Positions 17,290-27,334 are shown, numbered from the stretch's first letter. The stretch is 30,000 nt of DNA from Penaeus vannamei (GCF_042767895.1 NC_091588.1:3507068-3537067), one strand, 5' to 3'. The notes: a model not told the origin generated them from the sequence alone. A program made the numbers and translations.

Positions 17290-17690
17290 AGAGGAAGCAA
17301 CTTCCCTCCCCTATTCCCTTCTTCCTCTCCCTTTTTCCCTCTTTTCCATTCTTTCTTTTCCATCTCCCTACTTCCCTCCTTTTCTTTCTTCTGTCCCTTC
17401 CTCCCTCTTTCCCTCTTTCCCTTTCTTTTCGCCCTTCCCCTCCTTCCTTTCTTCCCTCCCCCTTCCTTTCCTTCCTCCTTCCTCACCCTCCCTCCCTCTC
17501 TCCCCTCTCTTCCCTCCCCTTCCTCCTCCCACCCTTCTCCCCTCCCCCTTCCCTTCCTTACCCCTCCCTCTCCCCTTACCTCCCTCCCTCTCCCCTCCCT
17601 CCCTCTCCCTCCCTCCCCCTCTCTTCCCTCCCCTCCCTTCCCCCCTCCCTCCCCTTCCCTTCCTCCTCCCTCCCCTTCCCTCGCACCATC
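17290..17690. repeat. polypyrimidine block (CCCTTCC)
   Basis: CTTCCCTCC and CCCTCTCC words throughout. Frames are Ser/Pro/Leu or Glu/Gly/Arg. Confidence 0.9.
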
Positions 17691-18205
17691 AGTCTCAGTA
17701 TCTACAGGTTGGTGTTCGCCGGAGAGGTCTTCCCTTCCTTTAGACCGCATCAGAAGACCGCAGAGAGAGATAAAGTTCGGGAGCGAGGAGGAGGGAGGAG
17801 GGGGAGGAGGAGGAGGAAGAGGAGGAGGAGGAGGAGGAGGAAGGGGGGAGGAAGGAGGGAGGAGGGGAAGGAGGAAGGAGGAGGAGGAGGAGGAGGAGGG
17901 GGAAGGAGGAGGAGGAGGGAGGAGGGAGGAAGAGGGATGGAGGAAGGAGGGGGAAGGAGGAGGGAGGAAGAGGGAGGAGCGAGGAGGGGGAAGGAGGAAG
18001 AGGAGGAAGAAGGAGGAGGAGGAGAAACAGGAGGAGGAGACCGTGAGAGAGGAAGAGGAACGAAAGATAAAGAGCGAAGATACGAGAGCACGAGGGGAAG
18101 AGGTGGAAGAGGGGGAGGGGGGGGAGGGGGGGGACGCTCAGCATCGGGTCGTCCCCTTGGACCTCCTCTCTGGAGACTCTCGGAGGAAGCTCTTGAAAGA
18201 CAACA
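17691..18205. repeat. (GGA)n/(GAG)n purine block between two small islands
   Basis: Unique patches at 17691-17785 and 18131-18205 bracket about 340 bp of GGAGGAGGAAGG. The second island (frames reading HRVVPLDLLSGDSRRKLLKD or SASGRPLGPPLWRLSEEAL) is too short to assign. Confidence 0.8.
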
Positions 18206-18480
18206 CCCCCCACCCCCTACCCCCACCCCACCCTCCCTGACCCCTCCTTCCCCCTTCTAACTTCGTCGCCCTTCCTCTCCCCTTCCTCCCTCCCTCCTTC
18301 TCCAACCTCCCCACCCACCCACCCTCCTTCTCCCCTCCTTCTCCACCCACCCTCCTTCTCTCCCCTCCTTCTCCACCCACCCTCCTTCCCTTCCACCCTC
18401 TCCCCTCTCTCCCACCCTCTCCCCACCCTCCTTCTCCCCTCCTTCCCTCCCCTCTCTCTCTCCCCTCCTTCTCCACCCTC
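18206..18480. repeat. C-rich pyrimidine minisatellite, unit about 32-34 bp
   Basis: CTCCTTCTCCACCCACCCTCCTTCTC(TC)CC is repeated near 18300-18400 and degenerates on both sides. Confidence 0.8.
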
Positions 18481-18620
18481 TCAAGCACTGTACCACTTTG
18501 TAGTCACTTGGCGGAGGAGTGTTTTAGGGGCTGTTAGGAAGGAGGACCGCGACCGCCGAGGAAGAGGACCTGCTTATTGAATTTGCTAACCACTTTGTCC
18601 GGTGGTCAGGAGCGGCGAGG
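18481..18620. other. ordinary island with 97-bp-spaced direct repeat
   Basis: ACCACTTTGT at 18492-18501 and 18589-18598. A minus-strand frame has about 30 ordinary residues (KWLANSISRSSSSAVAVLL) continuous with Ser-rich repeat. Nothing recognised. Confidence 0.35.
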
Positions 18621-18806
18621 AGAGAGGGAGAGAGAGGGAGAGAGAGGTGTTGGTCAAGCGAGGGGAACGGGAGGAGGGCGAAAGAGGAGGGCGAGGAGGA
18701 GGGCGAGGAGGAGGAGGAGGAGGAGGAGGAGGGGTGGGGGTGGGACTCTTGTCTGTCCTTATTTTTCACTTTTCTTTCTTTGGTTCGTTTTGTCAGTTTC
18801 GTTCTC

Positions 18807-18904
<98 letters not shown>

Positions 18905-19135
18905 TCTCTCTTTCTCTTTCTCTTTCTCTTTCTCTTTCTCTCTCTTCTCTCTATTTCTTCCATCCTAACAGAATTTTTAGTCTTCATTTATGTTTACACA
19001 CATTTTCTTCCTCCTCTTCCCCATTTTCCTCCTCCTCCTCCTCTTCCCCATTCTCCCTTCTCCTCCTCCTCTTCCCCCATCTCCCTCCTCCTCCTCCTCC
19101 TCCTCTTCCCCCATCTCCCTCCTCCTCCTCCTCCT
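18621..19135. repeat. (GGA)n, then (CT)n, then (CTC)n
   Basis: Purine repeat to 18742, a small T-rich patch, near-perfect CT at 18811-18901 (one A at 18858), then CCTCCTCCTCCTCTTCCCCA minisatellite at 19010-19145. Confidence 0.92.
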
Positions 19136-19145
19136 CCTCTTCCCC

Positions 19146-19370
19146 ATCCTTTTAAACCTATCCTTATCGGTGCCATTATCACTGGCACTTCTCTCACAGT
19201 GCCATCCTTCTTCTTCCTCTTCTCGTCTCACATTCTCATTATCTCCTCCTTTTACTGGGCTCATATTTTTTTTTCCGTGTTCTTCTATTCCTTCTTTTCT
19301 TCATCTTTCCTTCTTCTTTCTCCACCTAACCAGCTTTCCTTTCTTTTCTTTCCTACTTTTCCACGTACAT
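19146..19370. other. island with GTGCCA/TGGCAC inverted repeats
   Basis: GTGCCA (19170-19175), TGGCAC (19183-19188) and GTGCCA (19199-19204) can pair as two alternative 6-bp hairpins. The rest is T/C rich. No gene. Confidence 0.4.
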
Positions 19371-19428
19371 AGAGGGAGAGGGAGAGGGAGAGGGAGAGGG
19401 AGAGGGAGAGGGAGAGAGAGAGAATGAG

Positions 19429-19517
<89 letters not shown>

Positions 19518-19720
19518 AGAGAGACAGAGACAGAGAGAAATAGAAAAAGAAAGAGACCGAGAGAGAAACCGAGACAGAAAAAAAAAAAAAAATCACAAAA
19601 AATCAGAAAAAAAGGAGAGCGAGCATAGATAGAGATAAAACCGAGATAGAGACAAAACCCGAGGGGGAGAGAGAGCCAGGCAAGAAGGGAGGGGAAAAGA
19701 GAAGAGGGGGGGGGGGGGAA
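19371..19720. repeat. (GGGAGA)n then (GA)n purine block
   Basis: Hexamer GGGAGA about 7 times (19371-19412), uninterrupted GA 19432-19516, degenerate purine to 19700, G13 run 19706-19718. Confidence 0.93.
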
Positions 19721-19905
19721 AGAGAGTCTCACGGGCGCGGGCCGAAAGCTCCGATCGGCGGGGCGGGCGAAGGGGATTACGGAAGGGGACGATAAAACAC
19801 GAATAAATCAACAAACAGGATGACACCGGCCCCCGAAATGGACACTAATACCTCAAAAAATGGTCCGGAATTGGTCGCTGGGGACGCCGAGTGGTCAAGC
19901 TGGAG
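19721..19905 (+). promoter_or_regulatory. GC-box island with ATG-initiated open frame
   Basis: 19730-19775 is GC- and CpG-rich with a GC box GGGGCGGGC at 19760-19768 (Sp1/KLF class). An ATG at 19820 with A at -3 opens about 30 ordinary residues beginning MTPAPEMDTNTSKNGPE before the frame enters purine repeat (Gly/Arg/Glu). This has the form of a promoter plus first exon but no donor is visible, and the family is unknown. Confidence 0.3.
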
Positions 19906-20360
19906 GGGGGCGGGGGAGGAGGGGAGGAGGGGAAGAGGGAGGAGGAGGAGGAGGAGGAGAAGGAAAAGAGGGGGAAGGAAAAGAGGGGGAAGGAAAAGAG
20001 GGGGAAGGAAAAGAGGGGGAAAGGAGGAGGAGAAGGTGGGAAGGGAAGAGGAGGAAGGAGAAAGGAAGTTGAGGAGGAGGTGGGAAGGGAGAAGGAGGAG
20101 GGAGGAAGAGGAGAGAGGAGGGAAATAGAGGAAGGAAGGGAGTAGGTAGGTAGGAAGGAAGGAAGGAGGAGGAGGGACAAGAAAGGAGGAAGGAGAACGG
20201 GAAAAAGAGGAGGAGGAAGGTGAAGAGAAAGAGAGAAGAAGGAGGAAAATAAGGGAAGATGAGAGGAGGAAAAGAAGGGAAGAAAAGAGGAAGAAAAGGA
20301 GTGAGGATGGAGAAGAGGGGGAAGAGAGAGAGAGAAAGAGAGAGAGAGACGAAAGACGAG
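19906..20360. repeat. purine block with 15-bp minisatellite
   Basis: AAGGAAAAGAGGGGG repeats at exactly 15 bp (starts 19960, 19975, 19990, 20005). In frame it gives a 5-residue Lys/Arg/Gly/Glu repeat. The remainder is GGA/GAA/GAGA repeat. Confidence 0.92.
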
Positions 20361-20775
20361 AGGAGACAAAAAAGATCGTGACAGTTGGTACACTTACGGG
20401 TCCAGTGGACACAAGACACCCTACGTGTGTTTTAAGGGGAAATGAAGAGGGGAGAGTGGGGGGAGGAGGGGGGGGTCCAGATGTATGTCAGTCCTGCGAG
20501 AGAAGAGTGAGATAAGGGGGAAAAAGAGGGGGGGGGAGGGGGGCCTCGAGGGTGGACACGAAAGATTATCGCATATGGTCAAAGCCTTATCGAATTACAT
20601 ATAAAATTGATAAATTCTAGACTGAACTAAAAGGAAAAATTATCCAAAATCCCAAAATAAAAATATCTTTTCATACGATAAACCCACCCACGAATTTACA
20701 CATACATACATAAATAAATACACACACACACACATACACACACACGCACACACCTCACTCCACCTGCTACTGGTA
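20361..20775. other. mixed unique region, no gene seen
   Basis: Contains the odd palindrome GTCCAGTGGAC (20400-20410), a TACGTG word near 20424, G-rich patches (20450-20550), AT-rich unique DNA (20560-20700) and a short ACATA/CACA repeat (20700-20755). No credible frame. Confidence 0.45.
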
Positions 20776-20965
20776 ATATATCTTTTTCTCTCTGCCTTTT
20801 CTTTCCCTCCTCCCTCCCTCTCTCTCCCTCCCTCCCCCCCCCTTTTCCCTCACCCTACCACCGCCTCGTCTTCCTCCCTCCTTCCCTTCCCTCACCTCCC
20901 CCCCTTCTCCTCCTTCCTCCTTCCCTCCTCCTCCTCCTCCTCCTCCTTCCTCCTTACCCCTCCCC
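20776..20965. repeat. polypyrimidine tract (CCCTCC/CTCCTC)
   Basis: TCCCTCCCTC and CTCCTCCTCCTCC repeats. Confidence 0.88.
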
Positions 20966-21038
20966 AACACCCCCTCGTGTGGTTAGGCCTGTCCATCAGC
21001 CTAAATTAAATTTATTGGAGCAGTTATTGGTTGGCATT

Positions 21039-21059
21039 AGTGCAGATTAGAGCTGCACT
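21039..21059. repeat. 7-bp hairpin in unique DNA
   Basis: AGTGCAG (21039-21045) and CTGCACT (21053-21059) are perfect complements around loop ATTAGAG, inside a 120-bp unique island (20966-21085). A TGGT/ACCA pair just outside could lengthen it. No tRNA or snRNA hallmark was found. Confidence 0.55.
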
Positions 21060-21085
21060 GACCAGCATGGCAAAGTAGTGCCGGT

Positions 21086-21617
21086 GGGGAAGGAGGGAGG
21101 GAGGGAGGGAGGGAAGGAGGGAGGGAGGGAGGGAGGGAAAAGGGAGGAAAAAAGGGAGGAAAAAGGGGGAAGGGGGGCGGTGGGAATTGGGTGGGAGGGA
21201 GGGAAGGAGGGAGGGAGGGAAAGGGGGGGGAAAGGGGAGAGGGGGGGGGGTGGGAATTGGATGGGGGGGAGGGAGGGATGGATGGATGGAGTGAGGGAGG
21301 AAAAGGGAGGAAAAGGGAGAAGGGGGCGGTGGGAATTGGATGGGAGGGAGGGAGGGAAAAGGGAGAAGGGGGCGGTGGGAATTGGGTGGGGAGCAGAAGG
21401 AAGGAAGGAAGGACGGAAGGAAAGGATGACTAAAAAGGAGGGTAGGAGGGAGGGAGGGAAGGAGGGTAGGAGGGAAGGAAGGAAAGACTATAAAGGAGGA
21501 GGAAAGGAATGATGGAAAGAGGGCTAGAAGGAAGGAAGAAAGAAAGAACAGAAAGAAGGAGGAACAAACGAAAAAGAAGAACGTTTAAAATAGAGTAAAA
21601 AAAAAAAAAAAAAAAAA
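21086..21617. repeat. G-rich purine block with a tandem phrase
   Basis: (GGGA)n and GGAAGG repeats. The phrase GGGGGCGGTGGGAATTGGGTGGG recurs, with variation, near 21175, 21247, 21322 and 21368, a minisatellite of roughly 45-75 bp. Ends in A21 at 21597-21617. Confidence 0.85.
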
Positions 21618-21876
21618 GAGACTGAACATCTCAAAAAAGATTTTTACCTGATAAAATACGGCGTCTATCTATCTATCCATCTATCTATCTATCATCTCAC
21701 ACTACCGCTTTATCCACACCTTCGCTATCCCTTCCCTCCCAATCCCTCAATCCTTCCCTCCCGCCCATGCCCCTTGTGTACGTTAATGTCCGTACACGCC
21801 TATGTACATGTACGTCTATGTACATCCCACGGATCAAATTCCCCAAAAATCCTACAAAATTTCGCGAAAGTCGACC
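21618..21876. other. unique region with CTAT repeat and GTAC cluster
   Basis: (CTAT)n at 21664-21693. GTGTACG (21776-21782) and CGTACAC (21791-21797) form a perfect 7-bp inverted repeat, followed by palindrome GTACATGTAC at 21804-21813; five GTAC cores lie within 46 bp. No AATAAA in either orientation was found near the candidate minus-strand terminal exon that adjoins this region. Confidence 0.55.
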
Positions 21877-21993
21877 CTAAGGACCAAAGCGCTGTCTTGC
21901 CCCCGAGGAAGTGGGACGCGTGGGGTCCCGTATGTATAGATTTTTAATACATGGACACCGCCAGTAGCCACACTTGCTTGGTCCCTGAAGCCG
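21877..21993 (-). other. candidate terminal coding exon, 38 codons plus stop
   Basis: On the minus strand a long CT tract ends CCTCACCCCAG (AG complementary to 21994-21995), a textbook acceptor form. An open frame follows from the first base to TAG (21879-21877). The peptide is ordinary in composition: it starts RLQGPSKCGYWRCPC and ends RPTSSGARQRFGP. Three cysteines fall in its first 15 residues. No family recognised. Against it: any CT microsatellite followed by CAG mimics an acceptor, and no poly(A) signal was found downstream. Confidence 0.25.
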
Positions 21994-21995
21994 CT

Positions 21996-22320
<325 letters not shown>

Positions 22321-22585
22321 CAGACAGAGACAGAAAGACATTGACAGCGAGAGAAAGAGAAAAATAAAAAGAGAGAGTAACGACTTAACCGAAGGAAAGG
22401 TGATGATCAATTGTCCAAGAATCCGAAGGGTAATTAGATTAATTAAGACGTTCTCCATATCACAGGATCCCGAGAAACGCATCTGTCTGTCGCGCGTCCC
22501 TGGTGCTCTCTCGCTCTGTGTCTGTCTGTCTGTCTGTCTGTCTTTCTGTCTGTGTCTATTTGCCTCTGTGTGTGCGTGTGTTTGA
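22321..22585. other. island with paired homeodomain-type sites; (CTGT)n
   Basis: TAATTA at 22431-22436 and TTAATTAA at 22439-22446 lie 2 bp apart. Frames across 22380-22500 are open on both strands (plus: NDLTEGKVMINCPRIRRVIR), so coding is not supported. TCTGTCTGTCTGTCTGTC at 22520-22545. Confidence 0.35.
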
Positions 22586-22651
22586 GAGAGAGAGAGAGGG
22601 GGAGAGAGAGAGAGGGAGAGGGAGAGAGAGAGAGGGAGAGAGAGAGAGAGA

Positions 22652-22735
<84 letters not shown>
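22586..22735. repeat. (GA)n with GGGAGA interruptions
   Basis: Perfect GA at 22657-22734; interrupted GA with GGGAGA before it. Confidence 0.95.
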
Positions 22736-22736
<1 letters not shown>

Positions 22737-22819
22737 TGTATGCGCGTGTGTGTGTGTACAAAACAAGAAACAAGATGTTGGCCATTCGATAAAAGAGATA
22801 CATCAAAGCCAGGTCCAGA

Positions 22820-22869
22820 GTGCCAAAAGATATGAATAAACAGCCGAGGGTGCCAAAAGATATGAATAA
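22820..22869. repeat. 30-bp tandem duplication
   Basis: GTGCCAAAAGATATGAATAA occurs at 22820-22839 and 22850-22869, exactly 30 bp apart. In a minus-strand frame it gives a repeated FISFGTL-like peptide. It lies in otherwise ordinary DNA. Confidence 0.9.
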
Positions 22870-22980
22870 CGGGATAAAGAGGGAGAGAGAGAGAGAGAAA
22901 AAAAAAACGGGACAGAAAAACAAACAAAAAAAAGTAACAATGGCACTACATACCCGCTGTCAGCCCCTGCTAGCTCGAAA

Positions 22981-22990
22981 TATATAAATA
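22981..22990 (+). promoter_or_regulatory. TATA-like TATATAAATA
   Basis: Good match to TATAWAWR in a small unique island (22930-23010). No clear initiator at the usual distance; the downstream DNA is G-rich repeat. Confidence 0.2.
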
Positions 22991-23010
22991 TTCACCACTT
23001 TGGAGGGCTA

Positions 23011-23106
23011 CGAGGGGGGGTGGGGGGTGGGGGGGTGAGGAAGGGGGAGGGGATAGGAGGAGAGGCCCGTGTCCACGACACACGAGGCGGGGGAAGGAAA
23101 ATAAAG

Positions 23107-23202
<96 letters not shown>

Positions 23203-23440
23203 AAGGAGAATCGTAGAGGAGGAAGAAGAGAAGAGATGCCAAAGAGGAGGAGTAGGAAGAGGAGGAAGAGGGAGATGGAAGACGAGAAGGAAGGGGAGGA
23301 AGAGGGAGGTGTAGGATGAGGAAGAGAGAGATGCCGTGGAGGAGGTGGAGGAGTAGGAGGAGGAGGAGGGAGGTGGAGGATTAGGGAGGAGGAGGAGGAG
23401 GTGGAGGATTAGGAGGAGGAGGAGGAGGAGGAAGACAGGT
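23011..23440. repeat. G-rich, (GA)45 and (GGA)n block
   Basis: GGGGGGTGGGG patch, uninterrupted GA at 23111-23200, then GAGGAGGAGGTGGAGGATTAGG repeats to 23440 (the phrase GGTGGAGGATTAGG occurs at least twice). Confidence 0.93.
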
Positions 23441-23480
23441 AATTGATATGCAACGCAAATCACGACTGGCCTGGCATACT

Positions 23481-23705
23481 GAGGAGGAGGGAGGAGGAGG
23501 AGGAGGAGGAGGAGGAGGAGGAGGAGGAGGAGAAAAAAGAGGAAGAGGAGGAGAAGGAGGAGGGGAAGGGGAGGAGGAGGAAGAGAGAAGGAGAGAGAGA
23601 GAGGAGAGAGAGAGAGAAGGAGAGGGGAGGAGGAGGAGAAAGGTAGAGGGAGAGGAGGAGAGAGGAGAGAGGAGAATGGGAGAGGAGAATGGGAGAGACA
23701 GATCG
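23481..23705. repeat. (GGA)n/(GAG)n purine block
   Basis: GGAGGAGGAGG, GAGAGAGGAGAG and GGAGAATGGGAGA repeats. Confidence 0.92.
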
Positions 23706-23729
23706 AATCTTATGGTTTGTCCAAACGAG

Positions 23730-23862
23730 TGCTTGAACGAACTAACAAACTAACGAACTCAAGAACTAACGAACTAAAGAACGGACGAACTAAAGAACTA
23801 ACGAACTAAAGAACGGACGAACTAAAGAACTCAAGAACTAACGAACGGACGAACGGACGGAG
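23730..23862. repeat. AACGAACTAAAG minisatellite
   Basis: GAACTAACGAACTAAAGAACGGACGAACTAAAG is built from 4-mer steps (AACT, AACG, AAAG) with a super-repeat of about 40 bp. A distinct A/C-rich composition unlike neighbouring purine blocks. Confidence 0.88.
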
Positions 23863-24000
23863 ACACCACGTCATTCCCAGGTCACTGCCAGAGACATGCA
23901 AAATAAAGTCGAGAGTTGGATAAATGACTAATTCAATTGATTAATCATAAGGCTTCTGAAATGGGAAGGAAAGGGACACGTCGAAGGTAAACAGACATGT
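23863..24000. other. ordinary unique DNA, nothing recognised
   Basis: About 140 bp without a protein-like frame or structure. Confidence 0.4.
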
Positions 24001-24128
24001 GGAGGAAGGGAAAGGAAGAAGAAGAAGAAGAAGGAGGAGGAGGAGAGGGAGAGGAGAGGAATATGGAGTGTGAAAGGGAGAGGAAGAGGGAGAGGAAGAG
24101 GGATGGGGAGGAAGAGACGGAAGGTGGG

Positions 24129-24175
<47 letters not shown>

Positions 24176-24418
24176 GATGTACAGATAGCGAAAGATACAG
24201 AACGAGAGTGAGAGAGAGAGAAAGATAGATATATCGAGATAGATAGATAGATAGATCGAGAGAGAGAGAGAGAGAGAATGATAGATAGATAGATAGATCT
24301 AGATCGAGATAGATAGATAGATAGATCGAGAGAGAGATCGAGATAGATAGATAGAAATAGATCGAGATAGATAGATAGATAGATAGAGATAGAGAGCGAG
24401 AGAGAGAGAGAGAGAGAG
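24001..24418. repeat. purine block with (GATA)n/GATCGAGA array
   Basis: GAAGAAG and GGAGAGG repeats, GA at 24129-24165, then GATAGATAGATAGATCGAGA units at 24220-24400. It offers many overlapping GATA-factor words, expected from the repeat itself. Confidence 0.92.
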
Positions 24419-24690
24419 CTCACAGACAGGACCACCTCATCGCTATGCCTCCGCCGCCCTCGCTCACATCAATTGTTCCATGCATTCAGTCTTACATTAT
24501 GCCCTGAGGCGTGACGCGCATGACAGACGCTGGGCATGGCATAGCGTCATTGCAGCCGGTGACCGATGAGGCTGGTGTCATGCGCTCGAAGTCTGTGAGA
24601 TATGATGGTATTATTGTCTCGGCCTTAATTGCCTCCGTCTCGGATAACTGTTCCACTGAACGAAATAAATAAATCATTTCGGTGTATTGT
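24419..24690 (+). other. unique island ending in a poly(A)-signal-like element
   Basis: About 250 bp of ordinary DNA. At its right end two overlapping AATAAA (24664-24669, 24668-24673) are followed 8-20 bp later by GGTGTATTGTTTTTTTT (24681-24698), the order of a metazoan poly(A) signal and GU/U-rich downstream element on the plus strand. On the minus strand 61 codons are open from an ATG (beginning MIYLFRSVEQLSETE). It could be a 3' UTR end; no upstream coding exon is identified. Confidence 0.3.
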
Positions 24691-24699
24691 TTTTTTTTA

Positions 24700-24702
<3 letters not shown>

Positions 24703-24735
<33 letters not shown>
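24703..24735 (+). repeat. T33 homopolymer
   Basis: Longest homopolymer in the window, after TTTTTTTTTAAGC. Confidence 0.97.
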
Positions 24736-24736
<1 letters not shown>

Positions 24737-24779
24737 GCTTCGTTCGCGGATTCCTTTCCTCGTTTCATTGTTTTATTTC

Positions 24780-25140
24780 TTTTTCCTTCTATCTTTTTTT
24801 CTGTCTTGATATCAGCCTCTTCTTTATTTCCGTTTCCTTATCTCCTTTCCTTACTCCTACCCCTACTCCTCCCCCACCCACTTCCCCTCTTCGCTCTACT
24901 CCTCCCCCATCCCCTTCCTCTCTTCCCTCCACCACCCCCTCCCCCTCTTCCTCCTCTACTCCTCCCCCACCCCCCTCCCCCCTCTTCCTCCTCTACTCCT
25001 CCCCCACCCCTTCGCCCTCTTCTTCCTCTACACCTCCCCCACCCCACCCTCTTCCTCCTACTCCTCCCCCACCCCCTTCTCCTCTTCCTCTACTCCTCCC
25101 CCACCCCTCCCCCTCTACTCCTCACCCCCCCCCCGTCACT
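24780..25140. repeat. CTACTCCTCCCCCACCCC minisatellite
   Basis: The anchor CTCCTCCCCCA(C/T)CCC occurs about eight times with CTCTTCCTC filler, spacing about 30-60 bp. The minus strand is rich in G4-G5 runs. Confidence 0.85.
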
Positions 25141-25271
25141 CCACAGAACTAGCGGTGCCGTTTGCAATGGAGGTCATAACACAGGTTTGCAACAAGGGAG
25201 CGATTCAAGTTTTATCAACAAGTCAATTGCTCACATTGCAAGTTGTCTGGCAGGCACAAGAGGCACTTACC
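25141..25271 (+). other. exon-like island after an acceptor-like site
   Basis: A C/T tract ends GTCACTCCACAG at about 25146, then about 125 bp of ordinary DNA. One frame is open (reading SGAVCNGGHNTGLQQG and onward) and stays in frame through the following CCCTCC repeat into a second island at 25613-25687 (reading TTEDDSISKKAQPNGQLLLK). No good plus-strand donor exists; on the minus strand GTAAGTGCC is read from 25271. Unrecognised. Confidence 0.25.
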
Positions 25272-25612
25272 CTCCCTCTCCCTCCCTCCCTCCCTCCTTC
25301 CTTCTATCCCCCCTCATCCTTCTATTCCCCTCCCCACCTCCCCACATCCTTCCATCCCCCTCCCTCCCTCCTCCTCCTCCCTGCCTCCCCCATCCTTCCA
25401 TCCCCCCATCCTCCTCCTTCCCCCCCATCCTTCCATCCCTCCTCCTCTCCCACCTCCCTCCCTCCCTCCTCCTCCTCCTCCTCCTCCCCATCACTCCCTC
25501 CCTCCCTCCCTCCCTCCCTCCCTCCCTCCCCTCCCTCCCTCCCTCCCTCCCTCCTCCTCCCTCCCTCCTCCTCCTCCTCCTCCCTCCTCCTCCTCCTCCT
25601 CCTCCTTCCTCT
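25272..25612. repeat. polypyrimidine block (CCCTCC/CTCCTC)
   Basis: CCTCCCTCCCTCC and CTCCTCCTCC with CCATCCTTCCATCCC phrases near 25340-25440. Confidence 0.9.
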
Positions 25613-25685
25613 TGTTTGTTCACCACTGAGGATGACTCTATCTCCAAGAAAGCTCAACCGAATGGTCAATTGTTGCTTAAGAAAG

Positions 25686-26040
<355 letters not shown>

Positions 26041-26137
26041 AACCCCTGAGTGGGTGGGAGTGCCTACAATGCTACAGGACTTGCTAAAACGCCCATTTTC
26101 ACCCTCGAATTTATGTACTACTGCACGTGTGCATGTT

Positions 26138-26168
<31 letters not shown>

Positions 26169-26214
26169 TTATGCGTTGTCTCTGCTTGACTAATGTTCTG
26201 CGCGGTAAGTAATG
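26041..26214 (+). other. unique island with (GT)n and strong donor
   Basis: Ordinary DNA with a CACGTG at 26124-26129, (GT)n of about 29 bp near 26140-26168, and donor-like GTAAGTAAT at 26205-26213 (preceded by CGCG, so the exon side is weak). No acceptor or frame pairs with it convincingly. Confidence 0.25.
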
Positions 26215-26525
26215 GTTCCTGCCCTCCCCTTACACCCCTTCCCCTGCCCCTTACCCATAACCTTACCCACAACCTTACCCCTTACCCACAACTTTACCCC
26301 TTCCCCTTACCCACAACCCCTACCCCTTACCCACAACCCATACCCCTTACCCACAACCTTACCCCTTCCCCTACCCCTTACCCACAACCTTCCCCCTTCC
26401 CCTACCGCTTACCCCTTCCCCCTACTGCTTACCCACAACCCTACTCCCTTCCCCCTGCCCCTTACACACCTACCCCCTACCCTACCAATTACCCCTACCC
26501 CTACGCCTGAAATCCCCCCCCTCCC
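26215..26525. repeat. CTTACCCACAAC minisatellite
   Basis: CTTACCCA(C/T)AAC occurs eight times with CCCCTTCCCCTACC spacers of variable length. On the minus strand GGGTAAGGGGTAGGGG gives close-packed G-runs with loops of 3-4 nt, a strong quadruplex candidate. Not the arthropod telomere repeat (TTAGG). Confidence 0.9.
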
Positions 26526-26600
26526 CCCAGTGTCTTATTTATGACAAGTCGCCACAGAAATATCCAAGTGTGTGAAAGCAAGCACTGTATGTGGGGCGAC

Positions 26601-27233
<633 letters not shown>

Positions 27234-27242
27234 CTTACTCAC

Positions 27243-27334
27243 TGTGTGTACAACGAAAGAGGACAAAAACAGAACAAGAATAAACGACGTCATGAGGAGA
27301 CAAGACAGATGAGTGATAAGAGGAACGGGAGAGA
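27243..27334 (-). other. candidate first coding exon with signal peptide
   Basis: On the minus strand TTTTTTCTTGTGCTTACAG ends at 27335 (good 3' splice site) and GTGAGTAAG begins at 27242 (good 5' splice site), bounding 92 nt. An ATG at 27293-27291 opens MTSFILVLFLSSFVVHT, 17 residues that end exactly at the donor in phase 0: a short N-terminus, then a strong hydrophobic core, as in a secretory signal peptide. Without splicing the frame stops four codons later. The mature protein would lie on exons further along the minus strand; none can be named. Kozak context is weak (C at -3) and the exon-side donor bases (ACA) are non-optimal. Confidence 0.35.

Noticed and set aside
21877..21900. C-terminal RQRFGP as an RFamide neuropeptide motif
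   Set aside because: There is no dibasic cleavage site after the glycine and no recognisable prepropeptide; a 5-residue resemblance is not enough.
24220..24400. GATA-factor enhancer cluster
   Set aside because: The many GATA words are fully explained by a (GATA)n microsatellite; nothing independent supports regulation.
26215..26525. Telomeric repeat
   Set aside because: The unit is CTTACCCACAAC with irregular spacers; it is neither TTAGG nor TTAGGG and is internal.
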